Shown: positions 15,920 through 25,900 of the stretch, one piece after another | Layout of the letters: every line of letters begins with the position of its first letter | Numbering within the stretch: position 1 is the stretch's first letter | Origin: CAG-791 sp963605745 | GTDB taxonomy: Bacteria; Bacillota; Clostridia; Lachnospirales; Lachnospiraceae | NCBI GenBank assembly: GCA_963605745.1 | Contig: CAVCWT010000003.1 | Coordinates: 38,577 to 102,576, forward strand | DNA length: 64,000 bases | Direction of reading: 5' to 3' | Program-made: the position numbers and the translations under genes | The notes under the pieces: generated by a model | What the model was told of the DNA's origin: nothing | The model's input: the letters and a program-made list of their open reading frames with translations, nothing else | The model's database searches: none

Positions 15920-16405
15920 ATGGCACAGAATTATACAGTAACGATCACAATGAAGGACGGCGGTGTGATGAAGGGAGAACTTTATCCGGACGTTGCGCCG
16001 ATCACAGTGGAGAATTTTAAAAAGCTCTGCGACGAGCAGTTCTATGACGGTCTGACCTTCCATCGGATCATCAAGGGCTTCATGATCCAGGGCGGTGATC
16101 CGGACGGCAATGGCACCGGCGGTCCGGGCTACAGCATCAAGGGCGAGTTCGCAGCCAACGGCATACCGAATGATCTGAAACACACAAGAGGTGTTCTGTC
16201 GATGGCAAGAGCCATGGACCCCAACTCGGCAGGCTCACAGTTCTTTGTCATGCACCAGGACGCACCGCATCTGGACGGCCAGTATGCAGCCTTTGGCAAA
16301 ATTACGGAAGGTCTGGACGTTCTGGACCAAATTGCGGATGTTAAGACCAACTGGAGCGATGCTCCGTGGGAGCCGCAGGTCATCGAGAGCATTGTTGTAG
16401 AGTAA
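15920..16405 (+). CDS. Cyclophilin-type peptidyl-prolyl cis-trans isomerase
   Basis: Cytosolic protein-folding enzyme that speeds cis-trans isomerisation of Xaa-Pro bonds. No signal peptide. The 161 residues carry the cyclophilin core: LTFHRIIKGFMIQGGDPDGNG (catalytic Arg in FHRII), ARAMDPNSAGSQFFVMH and LDGQYAAFGKITEG. The usual His of LDGxHxxFG is replaced (QYAAFG), a common bacterial variant. ATG preceded by AAAAGGAG. Confidence 0.93.
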   Translation: MAQNYTVTITMKDGGVMKGELYPDVAPITVENFKKLCDEQFYDGLTFHRIIKGFMIQGGDPDGNGTGGPGYSIKGEFAANGIPNDLKHTRGVLSMARAMDPNSAGSQFFVMHQDAPHLDGQYAAFGKITEGLDVLDQIADVKTNWSDAPWEPQVIESIVVE

Positions 16406-16617
16406 AGTGCAGAACGTCCTTTCCGAGGTTGTTGTCGCGTTTTTGCCCGTCACTGCCGGGAGAAGCTTTCCTTGCACCTGTCATGGACGTGTGAGGCAAA
16501 AAAGCTGCGATTTCTGTAACATTGCGGAATTGCCTGCGTATGTATCCGTGAAGGCAACAACGGATGCAGCAATCGGATCACGGATCACGCAGAATCGATG
16601 AGAAAGGAGATTGCATC

Positions 16618-17571
16618 ATGAAGAACAAGGTCGTCAGAACATTCACTGGTTTTCTGGCAGCGATGATGATTGCGGCACAGCCGCTTCCCGTCATGACAGT
16701 TCATGCGCAGGAAACCTCCGCAGAGACCATCGAAGAGAATGGAGATGTGATCACAGAAGAAGAGCCCGCGGCAGTCAGTGAGGACGGATCTGCTGAGAAC
16801 GAAGATGAGATCACAGAAGAAGAGCCCGCAGCAGTCAGCGAGGACGGATCTGCTGAGAACGAAGATGTGATCACAGAAGAAGAGCCCGCGGCAGTCAGTG
16901 AGGACGGATCTGCTGAGAACGAAGATGTGATCACAGAAGAAGAGCCTGCAGCAGTCAGCGAGGATGCATCTGAGACAGCGGCAGCCCCTGTTAATCCCGA
17001 GGAGTGGGACGGTGTGAGCAGCGATGCGGAAACGGTAAGTCCCAAGGAGTGGGACAGTGTGAGTGACAGTGATGATGTCGCAGCACCCGAGGAATGGGAC
17101 AGCCCGGTTGAAGCGGATTCTGTTGTATCTGCGGACAGCAGCCAGAATGCCGCAGATCAGACAGAGTATGTCGATGCTGCGAAGGTGGCAGAGGAACAAA
17201 AGAACAGCCCCAGATATTCCGGCGATACAGAAACGGTACAGCAGCCGGAGGAACAGGAACAATCAGAGGAGCAGGAACAGCCTGAGGAACAGGCAGACAA
17301 AGCGGATGAATTGTGCGATCGCATTGACGATACGATGAATGGTGTGATTGATCAGACATATGAGATTCCGGTTGGAGCGCAGAGATGGGTTCGCAATAAA
17401 GTGGCAGATTTGTTCCTTTCAGAAGAAACCGCAGCATCCTTTAAGGGGGCCATGGATTCCTTTGATGATTCCGTCGGGACGGTCGGCAAGACCATCGCAA
17501 AGGTCATGGCCAACAAGGTGACAGGACCGGTGAAGTCAGTGGTAAAGATTGCCGGCTGGCTGTTCGGATGA
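16618..17571 (+). CDS. Secreted repeat protein with C-terminal TYEIP domain
   Basis: No family recognised. A 317-residue exported protein: signal peptide MKNKVVRTFTGFLAAMMIAA...VHAQE, then four near-identical 20-residue acidic repeats (each exactly 60 bases, 16741-16980; core ITEEEPAAVSED), then three PxEWD repeats, an EQ-rich linker, and a ~85-residue C-terminal domain with DQTYEIPVGAQRWVRNKVAD. The C-terminal domain is shared with the damaged gene at 19006-19736. No LPxTG motif or membrane anchor is seen, so it is released or bound non-covalently. ATG chosen by AAAGGAG upstream. Confidence 0.7.
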   Translation: MKNKVVRTFTGFLAAMMIAAQPLPVMTVHAQETSAETIEENGDVITEEEPAAVSEDGSAENEDEITEEEPAAVSEDGSAENEDVITEEEPAAVSEDGSAENEDVITEEEPAAVSEDASETAAAPVNPEEWDGVSSDAETVSPKEWDSVSDSDDVAAPEEWDSPVEADSVVSADSSQNAADQTEYVDAAKVAEEQKNSPRYSGDTETVQQPEEQEQSEEQEQPEEQADKADELCDRIDDTMNGVIDQTYEIPVGAQRWVRNKVADLFLSEETAASFKGAMDSFDDSVGTVGKTIAKVMANKVTGPVKSVVKIAGWLFG

Positions 17572-17590
17572 GAGCGTGTCAAACAGTGTC

Positions 17591-17627
17591 AAAACCCTGC
17601 GAGGAATATCCCTCGCAGGGTTTTGTT
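17591..17627 (+). terminator. Strong rho-independent terminator
   Basis: AAAACCCTGCGAGG pairs perfectly with CCTCGCAGGGTTTT around six bases. Confidence 0.92.
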
Positions 17628-17628
17628 G

Positions 17629-18059
17629 TGCTGTGCAGGCGTTGTCATATATTCAATTCTTCTCAGGCTACTGCGCGGATGAAACAACCGCCGTAACGGA
17701 TACATTGATCATAGCAAGGACTGGTAGTGATTTGCAATGCAAGTTCGAGAAAGGTACCAAGCAGTTACGACTATCTTTTTAACGGACGAGTTGTTACAAT
17801 ATGGGCAAGTGCATAACGTGTTCCTGTCTGTGGTGGTTGATGCCGGCAAGTTTAATAAACGGTACAATCAATCTGAAGTCCAATCTGTTTCATATCAAAC
17901 GGAACGAATGCACGAAAAATTCCATTTTATTCAGCAGGAGTTTCGTAAGAAGATTTAGAGAGAATCCAAAAGGACTATCGAATGAGACGGTTGGGCTGTT
18001 GTCATTGCAATTTGACAGCAAGATCGTATCGTAATCGCTAATTCGATTGCAGCATCGGG
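17629..18059 (+). other. AT-richer intergenic region before the Rpn gene
   Basis: About 430 bases, visibly more AT-rich than its surroundings. A 73-codon frame (17737-17958) has no recognisable family and no good ribosome site, so I do not call it a gene. A TTGACA at 18012 has no well-placed -10. Confidence 0.35.
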
Positions 18060-18084
18060 CCTCCTGCACATTCATCGCAGGAGG
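18060..18084 (+). promoter_or_regulatory. Hairpin enclosing the Rpn ribosome-binding site
   Basis: CCTCCTGC (18060-18067) pairs perfectly with GCAGGAGG (18077-18084), which is itself the Shine-Dalgarno sequence nine bases before the ATG at 18094. Translation is expected to be reduced when the stem forms. Confidence 0.65.
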
Positions 18085-18093
18085 GTTACTTGG

Positions 18094-19005
18094 ATGAGAA
18101 AGATCAACAGAGCAGTAGAAGTGGCATTGTCGGAGGAAACACTGGAGGATAAGTGGGAAAAAGCAGGGCTGAGTTCAGACCTGATTTTTGCTCACGTTAT
18201 GAAGAACAAGGAATTGTTTCTGGGACTCATGCAGCGAATTTTTCCGGAGCTGCGCCTTACTGAAATCAGGGAACATGAGATTCAGAAGACGGAATATGGT
18301 CATCTCACCAGTAAGGGCGTTCGATTTGATGTGTATTCGGAGATTGACGGAAAATGTTTTGATGTTGAGATGCAGGTAGCTAGGCTTGACGATGTGAGCA
18401 AACGGACGCGATATTATCAGAGTATGATGGATATACAAACGCTCCGTATGGGGCAGGCTTATCATCAGCTTCCAGATTCGTACATTGTTATGATCGGACA
18501 GTTTGACTTGTTCGGCCAGGGACGTCATATATATCGGTTTAAAAACATCGAGGTGACGGATCGGAATCTTGAGCTGGGAGATGGTACAATGAAGGTGTTC
18601 CTGAACAGCAAGGGAACAGAAAATGACATTCCGGAAGAGTTACAGAACTTTCTGAATCTGGTGAACGGAAATGCGGCGAAGGATGATTTTTGCAGACGTG
18701 TAGAGCAAGAGATTCAGAAGATTAAGCTGGATGTACAAATCAAGGAGAGCTTTATGTATTTTGAAGACAAGCTTAGGGACGAGCGACAAAGAGCAAGAAC
18801 AGAAGGCCTTGCAGAAGGTCGTGCAGAAGGTCGTGCAGAAGGTCGTGCAGAAGGTCATGCAGAAGGAATCGCAGAAACTGCAAGGAAGATGTTTCAAAAT
18901 GGAGCCACCTACAATTTTGTCCGCAGCTGCACGGATGAGCAGATAACCGATCAAATGCTTCATGAAATCCAGGACTCTGTTACGATCGCAGAGAAAGAAG
19001 CATAG
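18094..19005 (+). CDS. Rpn/PD-(D/E)XK nuclease-transposase family protein
   Basis: Recombination-promoting nuclease-like protein (PDDEXK_2/Rpn type). The 303 residues show the family core: LIFAHVMKNKELFLGLMQRIFPEL, then GVRFDVYSEIDGKCFDVEMQ with the D-ExQ active-site pattern, and KRTRYYQSMMD. The C-terminus has a repetitive linker of five 12-base units from 18811 to 18870 coding AEGR. It is likely a mobile or stress-induced gene; composition is more AT-rich than its neighbours. It sits between two paralogous TYEIP genes, and its 3' end abuts a frame that has lost its signal peptide. Confidence 0.82.
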   Translation: MRKINRAVEVALSEETLEDKWEKAGLSSDLIFAHVMKNKELFLGLMQRIFPELRLTEIREHEIQKTEYGHLTSKGVRFDVYSEIDGKCFDVEMQVARLDDVSKRTRYYQSMMDIQTLRMGQAYHQLPDSYIVMIGQFDLFGQGRHIYRFKNIEVTDRNLELGDGTMKVFLNSKGTENDIPEELQNFLNLVNGNAAKDDFCRRVEQEIQKIKLDVQIKESFMYFEDKLRDERQRARTEGLAEGRAEGRAEGRAEGHAEGIAETARKMFQNGATYNFVRSCTDEQITDQMLHEIQDSVTIAEKEA

Positions 19006-19736
19006 CAGGCACAGCAGCATATGAGGAAACGGCTCCGGCAGAGCAGGAAGCAGCTCCCGAGGAAACGGCCCCGGAAGAAGAGGGACCGGCTCCCGAGATG
19101 GAGCAGGAAACTGTTCCGTCGATTGAAGTGACGCAGGAAAACGAAATCGAGAATGCTGAGAACGAGTCCAATAAGCTCGAAGAGGAAGACGCTCCGGCAG
19201 GATCTGAGGTAGAAACGAAGGAGCAGAACGACGCGGCAGAGAGCGAGCAGGCAGCACCCGAAGAGCGCGGAGATGTGATCGAGGAACAGTTCGCAGCACC
19301 GGTGCAGGAGGATCTGGCTAAGGACGTGCCCGCAGCGGAGCCCGTGCGCGCAGCAGAGCAAGAGGTTAAGGCGATCCAGAAGGGGGAGACACGAGACGAT
19401 AAGTCGTTTGGCGACAAAGTGGATGATATGGTGAAGACCGTGATCACGAAGACCTATGAGATCCCGGCGCAGTTTCAGAGAAAGGTTCGGCAGACCATTG
19501 TGGAGCGCGTCTTCTCGAAAAATACTGCCAAGGCAATCAACAACTTCTGGGATAAAGTGGACAACACGATTGGCAATGCAGCGAAAAAGCTTGCAATAAA
19601 GGCAGCCAATTATGTTACCAGCCCCTCAAAAAAGTTGGTAATTTCATCTTCTCCATCTTCAAGAGAAGATAATACAGCAATCTTAAACACCTGGCCGCAG
19701 CGAGGCTTTTCGAAGGAAAATCAAGATGAGCGCTGA
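19006..19736 (+). pseudogene. 5'-truncated, frameshifted TYEIP paralogue
   Basis: A remnant of a second secreted TYEIP protein. The frame is open from about 18966 through the end of the Rpn gene with no start or signal peptide; the first ATG is at 19098. The low-complexity acidic part (APEETAPEEEGPAPEMEQE) and C-terminal domain (ITKTYEIPAQFQRKVRQTIV) match the gene at 16618. Near the end, a run of six As at about 19629 puts the tail out of frame: one extra A would give KKVGNFIFSIFKRR-stop, resembling the end of the paralogue. It may still be expressed as a cytosolic protein, or the A-run may be a sequencing error. Confidence 0.6.
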
Positions 19737-19791
19737 ACAGTTACTTTTTAAAACGCGGCACTGGTAAATCTACAGAATCAATGGATCGGGA

Positions 19792-19823
19792 AAACCTGGG
19801 AGACAGCATCTCCCGGTTTTTTT
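19792..19823 (+). terminator. Rho-independent terminator
   Basis: AAACCTGGGAGA pairs with TCTCCCGGTTTTTTT. Confidence 0.88.
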
Positions 19824-19831
19824 ATCGATTG

Positions 19832-19884
19832 GCATCAGCCATTTTCGAGTACCAAAATCGAGATGGGTGCTAAACTGTTACAAT
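19832..19884 (+). repeat. Interspersed hairpin repeat with promoter-like end
   Basis: The unit CATTTTCGAGTACCAAAATC followed by GAGATGGGTGCTAAAC matches units at 6355 and 48042. Its end TGT-TACAAT (19876-19884) makes an extended -10 placed about 40 bases before the giant adhesin gene, so this copy may serve as its promoter. Confidence 0.55.
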
Positions 19885-19925
19885 ATTTGTACATAGATTG
19901 ATTTTCGGTAATCAGGAGAATGGTT

Positions 19926-22900
19926 ATGAGACGAATGAAACGAGCTGTGGCAACGCTTTTGGTGGCGGTGACCTTACTGTCCAATGAGATGTCTGCAGCG
20001 GCGAGCGTTGTCGATTCTGCACCGATCGAACAGAACGTGAATGTAAACACGACCGATCTGACAGACAGTGGGGCGAAAGACACAACAAGTGCATCCGGGA
20101 ATACTGCGAATGAAACGACAACGCAGGAAGGCGACGCGACAGAGGATGCCGCAGCCGGATCCACGAGCGACGCGACAGAGGATGCCGCAGCCGGATCCAC
20201 GAGCGACGCGACAGAGAATGCCGCAGTCGGATCCACGAGCGACGCGACAGAGAATGCCGCAGTCGGATTCACGAGCGACGCGACAGAAGATACTGCAGCC
20301 ACAGTCACGAGCGACACGACAGAGGGTGTTTCACCCACAGCTACGAGCGGCACGGCAGAGGATACTGCGCTCGCAGCCACGAGTGGCACGGCAGAGAATG
20401 CTGCAGCGGAGGGCACTGTGACGGGAGACGCCGGCAGTACCGCTGCTCGATCACTTACAAAGAGTTTGAATGAGGCTGAGCCGCAGCTGATTTCCGATGA
20501 TGAGAACAATGAGAACACTGGAAGAGCCGCTGCAAACGGCGATAGCTATGGCTATGACGATAACATTCCCGCTCCGATTATTAAACTTGTGTCATACGGG
20601 GATAATAGATGGAAGTATCAGTGCAGCATAGATTTTGGAAATGATGTGACACTCGATGGTGACAAGTACACGGGCACAGGTACAGATGGTAGTCAGTATG
20701 AGATTTATTACAGAGTCTCAAATGGACTGGAGAATGTAGCCCTTACCGCAACACCTTCATCGGATCAAAAGTATACAGGCACCTTTCTCTTGAGAGGGGA
20801 GTACACTAACTCGGGGGAGCAGCCGTGGTATTGGTCGACGACTTACGTCACAGCGTATGCCGTGAAAACGAATGATGATGGCTCCAAATGCTACGGAAAT
20901 ATGACGACAAAAGCCTTTCACATTGGTGATATGGAGGAAGGGCTGGAGGTCATCCCGACCAAGTTGGACATGATTACAGGCTCTTATGATACCCTTAAGG
21001 TAAAATGCAAGCCTGGCAAAAATCTGCAGGTTACCTATGACACGAACGCATTACAGATTACGAAAATAGGGAGTTACAGCGAGGAGGATCCATACGATCA
21101 GTACTTGGTTACTGCAATTGGAAGCGCAGGTAGTCAGGGAAAAATACAGCTGAGATACGAAGATGAGACGATCGGTGTGAGTGTGCCATATCGCATTAGG
21201 GCGGCGGAGCAGGTGGTTGCATTACCGATAGCGGACAAGCCCGAGGGGACATACACAGGGTCACAGGATGTGACGATATCACAAAACAGCAGCGAGTTAA
21301 ATAAGGCAGAAACCTTGCATTTCTATTATGTTCACAATGGGGATGTGGGCGAACCTTACACAAGTGAAGATGCTTTTAAGCTGAACTTTACAGAAGTGAA
21401 CGATCGTTCCAAGGTAATTAATCTGGAGTCCACCGGCAGCAGCGATGACTATACGATTTATGCCTTCAGCAGATATACGGTGACCACAGAGCAGGGAACG
21501 GTAAATTATGACTCTCCGATCGTGTGCTGGGACTATCACCTGAATGCGGAGGAAGAGATTGTTGCTCCTAAGCCTTCGCCGACGCCGGGAACCTACCTCG
21601 CAACGGAAGGACAGAACCAATTCAATGTCACGCTGAAGATCCCGAACGAAGGATACCGGGACGGCGACTATATTTCCTATTCCTACGATAAAAAGAATTG
21701 GTTTTATAAAGGAAAAAACCAGACAACGACCGTCTCCATACCTCTTGATTTTGAGAAGCAACAATATGTAACGAAGACAATCTATGTCAGAACCCGCCGG
21801 TCGAACAAAGCCAGCGAGATCAGGCAGTTGGAATATACCATTCTGTCGCCGGAAACCGGAGGGTATCTGCTGACTCCGGATCCGGAAGAGATGTCGGTAG
21901 GTGAAATACAGACATTCACGCTGTATTACACCGGAGATTATGAGTTTACGCTTCCTGATAATGTTGAGGAAGATCTGGATGAAGTTCTTGATGTTTATGA
22001 TCAGTCAACACCGGAGAATCGTTCGGCTGAGCAAGCAACGATAGATCCGAAGACATTTGCCGACTCGAGATCGAAGGAATTGGTTGAGGATGAGCTCGTC
22101 GGCGGCTGGGCACAGGTAGACGTTACGGCAGTAAAATCAACCGCCGACCTTGGTCAGAACGGAGCCGATGGCTATATCTATCTGGTTGCAACGCTGACAA
22201 GGAAACAGCAAGGCTCGGAAGGAGATTTGGGAAGCGAAACGCCTGATGAGAGTACGGCGACAGTTGAAACGGTCTACGCTTCCGCGAGGATCACGATAAC
22301 GGATGATTCTGACGTTAAGCCTCCGACGGCCAACTCGGAGCCCGGAACCTACAACAGCAGCGAACTTAAGGTCACATTACAGGATCCCAATAAGCGAAAG
22401 GATTCCCAAGATGCTGCGTCTGGTACGGAAACCTTTGAGTATAACGACATTTATTATCGTGTCAGCAAGCGGGATGAAAACGGCGAATATCAGGTCACCA
22501 CAGAGTGGAGCCTGTACCAAAAGGACACACAGATCCCGCTCACACGCAATGAGGAGGAAACCGTTGCTGCTTACCTCGTAGAGGCTTACATCGAGCATGG
22601 CAACCGCACGCTGGCACAAGATGAAGATAATGAGGATGTAACTGTTGAGAAAAAGGAGGCAACAAAATACTCCGCAACGAGCAGGTTCTATTACTTCCTG
22701 ATTAACGGCGACTACGTTCTGGTGCCGGAGAAGTCGTCCATCATGGTGGGCGAGACCCAGACGGTATCGCTGTACTATACCGCAGAGTACGATCATGATC
22801 CATGGACCATTCCGTCGGATTCCGGGTTCTATCTCGAAGAGGTGGACACCTCCGGCAGCCGGGATGAGAACGGCAATGTGATAACGGATCCGACCGGCGT

Positions 22901-25900
22901 CACGACCTATATGGTAAGGGGAATTTTCCCGACCGAGGCAACTGACTACGGAGCGAAGGTCAACATTAAGGTCTATGAGAAGCCTTCTGGTGAGGATACA
23001 TCCGTGGATGAAGGCGCGAAAACGCCAAAGACGGCCTTTATCACGGTCGTCGATTCCCTGGCTGCTCCGACCGCAGACAAGGAACACGGGACATACAATG
23101 CGAATCTCCTCGCAAACGGGACCCTGTCGGTTGGCCTCCACCATGAACTTGAGAAGTCAGAAAGCGGGATTAAGATCTACTACTCCCTTACCGGTGAGGA
23201 AGGTTCTTATCAGCTCTACGACAACAGTAAGGACCTGGAGGATCAAAAGGTAAAGATTCAGCGTGATACCACAGAGGATCACACAACGAAGACGATCTAT
23301 GCCTATGCTGAGAGAACCTACACGGTTCAGAATTCTGCCGTGGAAGACGATACCACAGAGATCACCAAAACGAGTGAGACCGCGGTATTCACCTACACCC
23401 TGATTGACGGCGAGTATCTGCTGATCCCGGATCATGCGACCCTGCGTGTGAACGGACAGAAGACCTTTACAGCCTACTACACCAACGACTACACCCTGGC
23501 TAGTGCCGGTGATATCTGTATTGCAGAGGGGTATTCCGATTATCTGCAAATAACGGGAGCGCCGGACATTGCAACCTACGAGGCGCATGGCACAACCGAG
23601 GATACGATGGAGGTCAGACAGAGCGGTCGTGTTTCGTTTACGGTGACGGCAACGGCGGCAGCAGGCGACACGACGAAAGAGAAGGAAATGGTGCAGGTTA
23701 AACTGCGAAAGAAGGCAGATAACACCTACATCAATCCGCTCCTGACCGCAAAGATTACCATTGAGGACGTGCGTTATATCAAGCCGCCGACGGCAGCTCC
23801 CTCGGAAGGAATCTATAACGTTGCCGATCTGGCAGACGGCAAGCTGACCGTCACACTGAAGAACCCGAATCCTTCCGCCCAAAGCGATGGTCTGAACGAG
23901 AACCTTTCCTACGAGGATGAAATCTGGTATTCCATCTCGCAGAAGGATGGCGAGAGCGAGTACCAGCAGTACGACCCCGAGAGCAAGATCACCATTGAGA
24001 AGGAGGCCGGCGATCTGGCGACCTCTGCCACGATCCGGGCCTACATCCACCGCAAGGTAAAGAACAGCAACGCAGAGACAGAGGACCAGGTTGTTGACAC
24101 CTACGACAGCGAGCCGGGCACTTGGACCTATACGCTGATGGACGGAGAGTTGTCGATCGCTCCTGCAGAGCTGACCATGCAGGCAGGAGACGAGAGCACG
24201 CTGACCGTAATTTACAGCGGGAAATTCCCACTGAAGGTCGAGCTCTTAAACGCAGAAACGGACAGCGAAAAGGAAGAGAGTAAGGACGAGAGCAGCGAGG
24301 GCGGCAGCGAATCCAAGGACGATGGCGCAGCAAAGGATGACAGCAGTTCCTCTAAGGACGACGAAAAGAACGCTGAGGAGACAGATCCTGCCGAGGTCAT
24401 CACACTCGACACAACGAGCTATAAACTCGAGGGCGGCGTCTGGAAGCTCCCGGTCAAGGCGCTGAAAAACGGCAAGGTCAGGGTGCGGGTCTATGAGGAT
24501 ACGTCGAATGCACAGCACCAGCAGACGCCCAAGGAGGCATTCTCCAAAATCACAGTTGCCAGTGACGATGCGGTGAGCGTCCCTTCCCCGAAGGCTACGC
24601 CGAAGGAAGGCACCTACAATGTCGAGAAGCTCGAGAACGAGACACTGAAGGTTCAGCTGGACATTGACAAAACAACGCTTCCGGAGGAAATTCAGGGCCA
24701 GACAGAGGCAGAGATCGAACAGTACCTTGCAGACTACGAGATCTACTACATGATCAGCGCGAGTGCAGACAGCGAGGCCGCAGAGAACGGTTATCAGCTG
24801 TACTATGCGGGCGAGGAACTGGAGCTCCCGTATAAGGAGGTTGAGGAAGGCGGCGGAGTCAACGACTTCAACGTGTATCAGATCAGCGCCTATGTGAAGC
24901 GAAAGGGAACTGTGGAATCCTCCGAAGAGAACGAAGGCGAGGGTGCATCGGATACCGGAGAGGCCGAGGAAGGCGTGCGGAGTGAGACAAAGGCCTTCAC
25001 CTATTACCTCATCCGGGGCGATATGAAGCTCGTGCCCGAAGAGGCCGAGATCAGCATCGATGAGCAGCAGAAATTCACGCTGTTCTACACCTCTGTTATG
25101 AACGAAAACGAGGACGGCAGCACGGAACAAGGCGGCGGTGCCGGTCAAGGTACAGATACCTCCGATCAGAGCAGTGCAGGCGAAGGCAGCCAGGAAGATG
25201 GCAGTGCTGCGCAGGGCACAGAGTACCAGGTAGATACGCAGATTACATGGACCCAGTCGCAGGATCCCGAAGGAAATGGAGCCAGCGATGAGTCCGAAGG
25301 CGAAGGCGCTTCCGAGGATGCAGAGGGCTCTGATGGCTCCGAGGGATCGGGGAGCACAGGGAAGATCATTGACTGGAGCGATGGAGACATCATGCAGATG
25401 TCGGAGGGCATGCAGATCATCACGGTGACCGGCAAGTCCGAAGGAAAAGTGATCCTTACGGCAACCCGTTCGGATGGCAAGACCGCCAGCAGTAAGGTAA
25501 CCGTCAATGACAGCCTGGCACCGCCGACGGCACAGTTCGGGTCGAACATGTACCTGCTGCAGAACATCGACAAGGATTCGAAGGCACCGATTCCGACAAC
25601 CGGCTATGTTGACAAACAGAAGGACTTCCGGGACGGTGAATATAAAAAGGAGGATCAGCAGCCCTACAGCTACAGCGTCGTTGAGGTGGATGGCAAGAGC
25701 GAGAAAAAGCACACCGTTGCCGAGATTCTGACGCACAACACCTGGCAAACGAGCAGCACCGGCACAGATGCTGCGCAAGGTGAGGGAACGCAGGGCGACT
25801 CCGAACAGAGCGGTACCGAAGGCGAAGGCGCAGGTACGTCCGGCGACGGAACCGGTACAGGCTCCGGCTCGCAGGGCAATGGCTCTGAGAGCGGCACGCA

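Noticed and set aside
17737..17958. A 73-codon frame in the AT-rich gap before the Rpn gene
   Set aside because: No ribosome site, no similarity recognised; could be an old gene fragment, but unsupported.
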